Shown here: one piece after another, positions 6,779 through 11,607 of the stretch
Position numbering within the stretch: position 1 is the first letter of the stretch
Layout: every line of letters starts with the position of its first letter
Assembly (NCBI GenBank): GCA_014380705.1
Contig: JACMJI010000030.1
Coordinates: 1 to 11,607 of the forward strand
DNA length: 11,607 nucleotides
From: Gorillibacterium sp.
GTDB lineage: Bacteria; Bacillota; Bacilli; Paenibacillales; NBRC-103111
Reading direction: 5' to 3'
Program-made: the position numbers and the translations under genes
Notes under the pieces: generated by a model
Seen by the model: the letters and a program-made list of their open reading frames with translations, nothing else
Told to the model about the DNA's origin: nothing
Databases searched by the model: none

Positions 6779-8026
6779 ATGGATAAATTGTTGATCGTGG
6801 GGGGAAAACCACTTCGCGGAACAGTGCAAATCAGCGGGGCGAAGAACAGTGCAGTCGCGCTTATTCCTGCTGCTATCTTGGCGGAATCGACGGTTATATT
6901 GGACAACCTACCTGAATTAAGTGATGTGGCAATCTATTCAGAAATCCTCACAGAATTAGGGGCTGTAGTTCAGCGTGGCGGTGATCAAATGATCATTGAT
7001 CCTTCTGCGTTACGATCTTTTCCAATGCCCAACGGCAACGTCAAAAAGCTTCGTGCCTCTTACTACTTGATGGGTGCTATGTTAGGTAGATTTGGAGAAG
7101 CGGTTATCGGATTGCCAGGTGGATGTAATTTTGAACCACGACCGATTGATCAGCATATTAAAGGGTTTGAAGCACTAGGTGCCAAGGTAAGTAACGAAGG
7201 CGGAGCTATACATATCCGTGCCAAGGAGCTTCGTGGGGCCAAGGTTTATCTTGATGTCGTAAGCGTAGGGGCAACGATTAATCTTATGCTGGCGGCTGCT
7301 CGTGCGAAAGGCGTTACTATTATCGAAAATGCGGCAAAAGAGCCTGAAATCATAGATGTTGCAACGCTGCTTAATTCAATGGGTGCTAGAATTATTGGTG
7401 TCGGAACGGAGACGATCCGAATTGAAGGCGTTGATTCTTTACACGGGTGCCGGCACTCGATTATACCGGATCGGATACAGGCTGCAACTTACATGATTGC
7501 TGCTGCGGCAACACGCGGGGATGTCGTTGTTGATAATGTCATTCCAAAGCATTTAGAAGCGATTACAGCCAAGATGCTGGAGATGGGTATTGGGATTGAA
7601 GAAATGGACGAGTCTATTCGAATTATTGGTCGTCCAACCTATGACCCGGTTGATGTCCGGGCGCTTGTTTACCCCGGTTTTGCCACAGATATTCAGTCGC
7701 CGATGTGCAGTCTGCTTACACAGGCGATCGGTACAAGTATTTTAACGGATTATGTATTCTCTGGGCGGTTCAAATACATTCCAGAACTGATCCGAATGGG
7801 GGCCAACATTAAGCTGGAGGGGCGCTCCGCTATTATAACGGGCGGGCAACTAAATGCAGCTAGTGTGAGAGCAACGGATCTACGAGCAGGTGCAGCACTT
7901 GTTGTAGCAGGGCTAACAGTTCCCGATGGTATCACGAGAATAACCGGAGTAGAGTATATTGATCGGGGCTATGATCGCCTAGTTGATAATCTAACTGGAC
8001 TTGGCGCCGAAATATGGCGTGAATAG
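6779..8026 (+). CDS. murA: UDP-N-acetylglucosamine 1-carboxyvinyltransferase
   Basis: MurA transfers enolpyruvate from phosphoenolpyruvate to UDP-N-acetylglucosamine, the first committed step of peptidoglycan precursor synthesis, in the cytoplasm. The 415-residue length is typical. Residues 20-25 (G-A-K-N-S-A) hold the conserved Lys22-Asn23, and Cys116 in G-L-P-G-G-C is the residue that fosfomycin alkylates, so the enzyme should be fosfomycin sensitive. The sequences A-S-Y-Y-L-M-G-A (93-100) and [15 protein letters not shown] are also conserved. The position before rho and the C-terminus resemble the second Firmicutes paralogue (MurAB/MurZ, murA2) rather than the one near atp genes. The start is ATG, with GGAAGG about 12 nt upstream, which is a long spacing. 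The probable operon is murA-rho-radical SAM. Confidence 0.96.
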   Translation: MDKLLIVGGKPLRGTVQISGAKNSAVALIPAAILAESTVILDNLPELSDVAIYSEILTELGAVVQRGGDQMIIDPSALRSFPMPNGNVKKLRASYYLMGAMLGRFGEAVIGLPGGCNFEPRPIDQHIKGFEALGAKVSNEGGAIHIRAKELRGAKVYLDVVSVGATINLMLAAARAKGVTIIENAAKEPEIIDVATLLNSMGARIIGVGTETIRIEGVDSLHGCRHSIIPDRIQAATYMIAAAATRGDVVVDNVIPKHLEAITAKMLEMGIGIEEMDESIRIIGRPTYDPVDVRALVYPGFATDIQSPMCSLLTQAIGTSILTDYVFSGRFKYIPELIRMGANIKLEGRSAIITGGQLNAASVRATDLRAGAALVVAGLTVPDGITRITGVEYIDRGYDRLVDNLTGLGAEIWRE

Positions 8027-8059
8027 AAGAAAACAATAAAACAATAGAGTGGTGATTGA

Positions 8060-9343
8060 ATGGATATGCAACTCGCTCAATTAGAAGAGCTTAAATTAAC
8101 GGAACTTTACAAGCTCGCCAAAATGCATCAGATTCCGTATTATGGGCAGATGAAGAAGAAAGAATTAATCTTTGCTATTCTTAGAGCTCAAGCGGAAAAA
8201 GGCGGCTTGATGTTTATGCAGGGAGTACTGGACATTCTTCAGGAGGGCTTCGGCTTCTTGCGCCCGATTAATTATCTACCCAGTGCAGAAGATATTTACA
8301 TCTCTGCTTCACAGATTCGCAAGTTTGACTTAAGATCGGGAGATATGGTTTCGGGCAAGTGCCGACCACCGAAGGAGAACGAACGATATTTTGGTCTCCT
8401 GCAGGTAGAGGCTGTCAATGGTGAGAAGCCAGATACGGCTGCTGAACGGCTTCATTTCCCCGCCCTTACCCCATTGTATCCGCAGAAGAAAGTTGTTTTG
8501 GAAACTTCCCCAACTCACCTGTCCACTCGTGTTATGGATCTGCTCTGTCCTGTTGGCCTTGGTCAACGTGGATTGATTGTCGCTCCCCCCAAAGCAGGTA
8601 AAACTCTGTTGCTTAAGGAAATTGCCAATAGCATTTCAATCAATTACCCAGAAATCTCACTCTTTGTGCTGCTTATTGATGAGCGCCCAGAAGAAGTTAC
8701 GGACATGCAGCGATCAGTCAAAGGCGAAGTGATTGCTTCAACCTTCGATGAATTGCCTGAAAATCATATTAAGGTAGCAGAATTAGTCTTGGAGCGTGCG
8801 ATGCGTTTGGTTGAGAGCAAGAAGGATGTTGTCATTCTAATGGATAGTATTACTCGGCTTGCAAGAGCCTATAACTTGGTGGCGCCGCCAACAGGTAGAA
8901 CCTTATCCGGGGGAATAGATCCAGGTGCCTTCCATAAACCCAAACGCTTCTTCGGTGCAGCCCGAAATATTGAAGAGGGCGGCAGTTTGACGATTCTAGC
9001 TACGGCTTTGGTTGAAACGGGCTCGCGAATGGATGATGTCATCTATGAAGAGTTTAAGGGAACAGGGAACCTTGAACTCCACTTGGACCGCAAGCTTGCG
9101 GAACGACGCATTTTTCCTGCTATCGATATTCGTAAATCAGGTACACGCAGAGAGGAAATGCTTCTCACCAAGGAAGAGTTGGAGAAAGTATGGGCACTTC
9201 GAAAGAATATGCAAGACAGCTATGATGTTACGGATTCTTTCCTCAAGAAGCTTGCTGAGGCCAAGACTAATCAAGAGTTTTTAGATATGATGGACGTTAA
9301 GAGCGCTCCCCCAGCTAGAAAACCCCGGACGACCGTCTCATAA
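8060..9343 (+). CDS. rho: Transcription termination factor Rho
   Basis: Rho is the hexameric RNA-dependent ATPase that loads on untranslated RNA and releases RNA polymerase. The 427 residues have an N-terminal helical domain (1-45), an OB-fold RNA-binding domain with G-F-G-F-L-R (63-68), and the RecA-like motor. The motor has Walker A A-P-P-K-A-G-K-T (175-182), D-E-R-P-E-E-V-T-D (207-215), Walker [12 protein letters not shown] (257-267), the Q-loop region around G-G-I-D-P (284-288) and the R-loop F-K-G-T-G-N (332-337). There is no long insertion between the domains. ATG 8060 follows GGTGA by only 4 nt; ATG 8066 would have a better spacing. It lies 33 nt after murA and 21 nt before the radical SAM gene, suggesting co-transcription. 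Confidence 0.98.
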   Translation: MDMQLAQLEELKLTELYKLAKMHQIPYYGQMKKKELIFAILRAQAEKGGLMFMQGVLDILQEGFGFLRPINYLPSAEDIYISASQIRKFDLRSGDMVSGKCRPPKENERYFGLLQVEAVNGEKPDTAAERLHFPALTPLYPQKKVVLETSPTHLSTRVMDLLCPVGLGQRGLIVAPPKAGKTLLLKEIANSISINYPEISLFVLLIDERPEEVTDMQRSVKGEVIASTFDELPENHIKVAELVLERAMRLVESKKDVVILMDSITRLARAYNLVAPPTGRTLSGGIDPGAFHKPKRFFGAARNIEEGGSLTILATALVETGSRMDDVIYEEFKGTGNLELHLDRKLAERRIFPAIDIRKSGTRREEMLLTKEELEKVWALRKNMQDSYDVTDSFLKKLAEAKTNQEFLDMMDVKSAPPARKPRTTVS

Positions 9344-9364
9344 GCCACAACAAGGAGATTCAAC

Positions 9365-10648
9365 ATGAATTTGGTATATGCAGATCAGGAAGGTAATGTC
9401 TTTGATCATCCAGACTATTTGCCGCTCGCTCGCAGTGGTGATCAGGTGGTTGAGATTCTGGCGGATGAATTGATCCCGCTTCCCGAAGGTGCTACATTGG
9501 TGGGGTTGCCAAGTACGCGCCCTCTCTGTATGGATCCGAAGAGCGGCAACATGCTTCCCTTGCCTGGTAATTACCAAGCAGTAGGTGCCCTTTTGCCACA
9601 GGGCTACACGCGCCTTTTATTGCCAGGTTATGCTAAGACAAGTCGTAAGGAAGTGCTTCCTCTTTTTGGATACACGGCAGTTGTTTGGAAAAATGGTGGG
9701 TTCTGGGTGACGGCGGAGCAAAGTGATGATCCCGATCCGTGGAATCCACTAAATTGCGATCCGGATGAACTCCAAAAGGGTGTAGATAAACTGGTCAATC
9801 GTTATCCAGATAACCGGTTAATTGATCATTTATCTCATTGTGCACTAGGGTATGAATGCTTAACAGCTTCAAACACCTTTTTGCAGCGTCTAGAGGGAGC
9901 CATTCCTGTTTCCTACTCTTGTAATGCAGGCTGCTTCGGCTGTATCTCTGAGCAACCGGATGATAGTGGATTCCCCTCCCCACAGACAAGGTTAACCTTC
10001 CGACCAAGTGTAGATGAAGTTTCTCAGATCATGTTGGAGCACTTAAAGCACCCGGAAAGTATTGTCAGTTTCGGCCAGGGCTGTGAAGGTGAGCCTTCCA
10101 CACAAGCACCAATTATTATTGGTGCAATCAAGAAAGTTCGCAAAGTGAACAACCTGGGTTTCATTAATATGAACACAAACGCAGGGCTTACGGATCATAT
10201 TCGCGATATCGTGGATGCCGGACTCCAGCTTATGCGGGTGAGTACAATCAGTGCTTTAGATGAGCACTACAATGCTTATTATCGACCTCGAGGGTATACG
10301 CTCGCTAATGTAGAGAAATCAATCCGTTACGCAACTGATCATGGTGTTCTTGTGTCTCTCAACTATTTGATTTTCCCTGGGGTAACTGATCGGGAAGAAG
10401 AAATGGATGCCATGATTGGTCTCATTCGCCGCTCGGGTATTAAGTTAATCCAAATGCGCAATTTGAATATCGATCCGGAGAGCTACCTTGATCTGATACC
10501 TCCAGCTAGCAGTGATGTCGTTGGCATGAAACAATTGCTTGAAATCTATCGAGAGGAACTTCCCGATGTTTCCATCGGTTCCTATACCCATACACCAAAG
10601 GGGCTTGAGCATAAGATCAAGTTAGAAAAAGCTAAATTACAAAGATAA
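9365..10648 (+). CDS. Uncharacterised radical SAM protein
   Basis: This 427-residue protein carries the radical SAM cluster motif C-x3-C-x2-C at Cys186, Cys190 and Cys193 (Y-S-C-N-A-G-C-F-G-C), which binds the 4Fe-4S cluster that cleaves S-adenosylmethionine. S-F-G-Q-G-C-E-G-E-P-S (235-245) fits the SAM-binding Gly-Glu-Pro region. The barrel covers roughly residues 180-400. The first 175 residues are not a domain I recognise; they contain extra Cys at 55, 131, 159 and 165. There is no SPASM-type Cys-rich C-terminus. The start is supported by AAGGAGAT (9350-9357). It sits between rho and rpmE and is probably the last gene of the murA-rho operon. The substrate is unknown. I believe related Firmicutes have a radical SAM gene in this place, but I could not check it. 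Confidence 0.85.
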   Translation: MNLVYADQEGNVFDHPDYLPLARSGDQVVEILADELIPLPEGATLVGLPSTRPLCMDPKSGNMLPLPGNYQAVGALLPQGYTRLLLPGYAKTSRKEVLPLFGYTAVVWKNGGFWVTAEQSDDPDPWNPLNCDPDELQKGVDKLVNRYPDNRLIDHLSHCALGYECLTASNTFLQRLEGAIPVSYSCNAGCFGCISEQPDDSGFPSPQTRLTFRPSVDEVSQIMLEHLKHPESIVSFGQGCEGEPSTQAPIIIGAIKKVRKVNNLGFINMNTNAGLTDHIRDIVDAGLQLMRVSTISALDEHYNAYYRPRGYTLANVEKSIRYATDHGVLVSLNYLIFPGVTDREEEMDAMIGLIRRSGIKLIQMRNLNIDPESYLDLIPPASSDVVGMKQLLEIYREELPDVSIGSYTHTPKGLEHKIKLEKAKLQR

Positions 10649-10686
10649 TGGCAAATTGGTAAAATAGTGAGCATCAGGCAAAACTC

Positions 10687-10712
10687 CCGCAATATATTAC
10701 TTGCTTTTGCGG
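10687..10712. repeat. Inverted repeat overlapping the rpmE -35 region
   Basis: CCGCAA (10687-10692) and TTGCGG (10707-10712) are perfect inverted copies with a 14-nt gap. The span covers the -35 element of the rpmE promoter. It may be a weak end for the upstream operon or an operator for rpmE. Confidence 0.4.
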
Positions 10713-10730
10713 ATTTGACCATGCTATAAT
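10701..10730 (+). promoter_or_regulatory. Extended -10 promoter for rpmE
   Basis: A perfect TATAAT (10725-10730) is preceded by TGC, an extended -10 element, with TTGCTT (10701-10706) 18 bp upstream. The predicted start is near 10737, giving a leader of about 60 nt. It allows rpmE expression independent of the murA-rho operon. Confidence 0.8.
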
Positions 10731-10750
10731 TCGTTTATGTGTCCAGTTAA

Positions 10751-10777
10751 CTCTGGGTCGACATAACAGACCCAGGG
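10751..10777 (+). promoter_or_regulatory. Hairpin in the rpmE 5' leader, candidate L31 autoregulatory leader
   Basis: CTCTGGGTC (10751-10759) pairs with GACCCAGGG (10769-10777) over 9 bp with one G-U, around ACATAACA plus adjoining base. It ends just before the ribosome binding site AAAGAGGTGA (10781-10790). Ribosomal protein L31 leader motifs have been described in several bacterial groups including Firmicutes, so autoregulation is plausible. I cannot confirm that this matches that consensus. Confidence 0.5.
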
Positions 10778-10796
10778 CGGAAAGAGGTGAAAGAGT

Positions 10797-10994
10797 ATGA
10801 AACAAGGAATTCATCCTAACTACAATGCAACGAGTGTTACCTGTGCATGTGGCAACACTTTTGAAGCAGGTTCCGTAAAAAACAACGTTCGCGTTGAAAT
10901 TTGCTCGGCTTGTCACCCGTTCTTCACCGGTAAGCAAAAATTCTTGGATGCCGGCGGACGTGTTGATAAGTTCAAGAAGAAATACGGTATCTAA
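10797..10994 (+). CDS. rpmE: Ribosomal protein L31, zinc-binding type
   Basis: L31 is a small protein of the large ribosomal subunit that helps bridge the two subunits. The 65 residues start M-K-Q-G-I-H-P-N-Y and contain Cys16, Cys18 (C-A-C-G) and Cys36, Cys39 (C-S-A-C-H). This is the C+ zinc-binding form, as opposed to the C- form made during zinc limitation. The conserved H-P-F-F-T-G-K (40-46) and the basic C-terminus are present. ATG 10797 is preceded by GAGGTGA at 7 nt. It has its own promoter and terminator, and its place after rho matches B. subtilis apart from the inserted radical SAM gene. Confidence 0.98.
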   Translation: MKQGIHPNYNATSVTCACGNTFEAGSVKNNVRVEICSACHPFFTGKQKFLDAGGRVDKFKKKYGI

Positions 10995-11019
10995 TTTAAT
11001 GTTTTGTTGTTTAAAAGAC

Positions 11020-11048
11020 AAAACCTTCCTTTGTTGGAAGGTTTTTTT
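11020..11048 (+). terminator. rpmE terminator
   Basis: AAAACCTTCC (11020-11029) pairs with GGAAGGTTTT (11036-11045) around TTTGTT, and the T-run continues to 11048. It is a classical intrinsic terminator 25 nt after the rpmE stop. The -35 element of the SRP RNA promoter begins 2 nt later. Confidence 0.95.
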
Positions 11049-11049
11049 G

Positions 11050-11078
11050 TTGCGCGAGAAACATCATTGGGTTATAAT
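11050..11078 (+). promoter_or_regulatory. Promoter for the SRP RNA gene
   Basis: TTGCGC (11050-11055) and a perfect TATAAT (11073-11078) are separated by 17 bp. The start is expected at about 11084-11086, which coincides with the 5' end of the closing stem of the RNA. Confidence 0.82.
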
Positions 11079-11084
11079 ATGAGT

Positions 11085-11355
11085 TACCGTGCTAGATGGG
11101 GAGGCAGCGGTGCCCTGTAACCCGCAATCCGCTACAGCGGGATTGAATCCCTGTCAGAGGTCTTGTTGATGTGAGGTCTGACGTTTATACGAAGTGTTGA
11201 CAGCCGGGTCCCTCGCAATGGATGCCCGTGAATCCGGTCAGGTCCGGAAGGAAGCAGCCGTAAGTGGGATGTTTCATGTGCCGAGGGGTAGCCTAGCTTG
11301 AGCTTACGATAAATGTTCCGCTTGGGTCGCAATGATCAATGACAGGTGCACGGTC
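11085..11355 (+). ncRNA. ffs: Signal recognition particle RNA, large Bacillus type (scRNA)
   Basis: This is the RNA core of the signal recognition particle, which with Ffh targets nascent membrane and secreted proteins. The nearly invariant Ffh-binding core GTCAGGTCCGGAAGG, with its GGAA tetraloop, lies at 11237-11251 and is followed by AAGCAGC. The 5' part has the Alu domain: GGGGAGGCAGCGGTGCCCTG, then TGTAA (11116-11120) and paired stems CCCGC/GCGGG. ACCGTGC (11086-11092) pairs with GCACGGT (11348-11354) to close the molecule, so the mature RNA is about 271 nt, the size known for B. subtilis scRNA. Ends are set by this stem to within a few bases. In B. subtilis this gene lies before dnaX; here it follows rpmE. 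Confidence 0.96.
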
Positions 11356-11373
11356 TTACCAAGAGGTAACGAG

Positions 11374-11405
11374 AACATTTCCATTATTATTGGAAATGTT
11401 TTTTT
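11374..11405 (+). terminator. SRP RNA terminator
   Basis: AACATTTCCA (11374-11383) pairs perfectly with TGGAAATGTT (11391-11400) around TTATTAT, followed by T to 11405. A small hairpin TTACC/GGTAA (11356-11360, 11365-11369) lies between the mature RNA end and this terminator. Confidence 0.93.
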
Positions 11406-11515
11406 GTTATTATTCAAAACAAGAAGGATATCAGAAATTTACATAGAATGTATTGTTGTACTAGAAAGATTTTAATAATAATTTTGACCATTCTTTGAGG
11501 TAGGAGGTAAGGTTC

Positions 11516-11607
11516 TTGTTGTCTCCACAAAAATGGTGCATGAACACATCTTTGAATTCCATCATGGAAATAATTAGCCAATGCCGCCAGTATGCTGTGT
11601 TATTAGC
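11516..11607 (+). CDS. 5' end of an unidentified gene, running off the window
   Basis: TAGGAGGTAA (11501-11510) is a strong ribosome binding site followed by two adjacent TTG codons (11516 and 11519), and the frame stays open to the window end, giving about 30 residues. The first or second TTG could be the start; an in-frame ATG at 11540 is too far from the binding site. The translated start (L-L-S-P-Q-K-W-C-M-N-T-S-L-N-S) is not one I recognise, and it is not the start of DnaX or TadA. A - strand frame over 11461-11607 is also open, so the assignment rests mainly on the binding site. Confidence 0.4.
   Translation, partial: MLSPQKWCMNTSLNSIMEIISQCRQYAVLL

Overview
The window comes from a low-to-moderate-GC, endospore-forming Firmicute, most likely Paenibacillaceae. 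The evidence is a Spo0F response regulator behind a sigma-H-type promoter, an RNA polymerase delta subunit, a large Alu-containing SRP RNA of the Bacillus type, purine-rich ribosome binding sites with GTG and TTG starts, and the gene order rpoE - pyrG - spo0F - fba - murA - rho - rpmE. That order matches the B. subtilis rpoE-to-rpmE region without the transaldolase and glpX genes found there. The genus is an inference; no database was consulted.

Left end (1-1720): the 3' end of a probable YwiB/DUF1934 gene on the + strand faces a subtilisin-family (S8) protease gene on the - strand. Between them lies a hairpin that pairs completely only as - strand RNA. Upstream of the protease is about 470 bp without a gene. 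It holds an orphan intrinsic terminator and several inverted repeats. argS, which I expect next to ywiB, is not in this interval.

Centre (1960-10648): rpoE (TTG start), pyrG, spo0F and fba each look like separate transcription units ended by intrinsic terminators. murA, rho and a radical SAM gene are closely spaced and probably form one operon. The pyrG leader has a strong promoter, a GGGCTC transcript start and a terminator with a C-run in its 5' arm. This is the arrangement known from CTP-sensing attenuation by reiterative transcription. The 650 bp between spo0F and fba has no convincing gene but contains two identical 27-nt hairpin repeats. The murA leader has a terminator that competes with an alternative pairing, so it may be an attenuator.

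Right end (10649-11607): rpmE (zinc-binding C+ form of L31) has its own extended -10 promoter and a hairpin leader. It is followed by the SRP RNA gene with its own promoter and terminator, and then by the start of an unidentified gene that runs off the window.

Together these genes cover core transcription (delta, Rho), nucleotide supply (CTP synthase), glycolysis (aldolase), cell-wall precursor synthesis (MurA), translation and protein targeting (L31, SRP RNA) and sporulation signalling (Spo0F). The least explained items are the radical SAM protein, the 27-nt hairpin pair, the murA leader and the signal-less protease.
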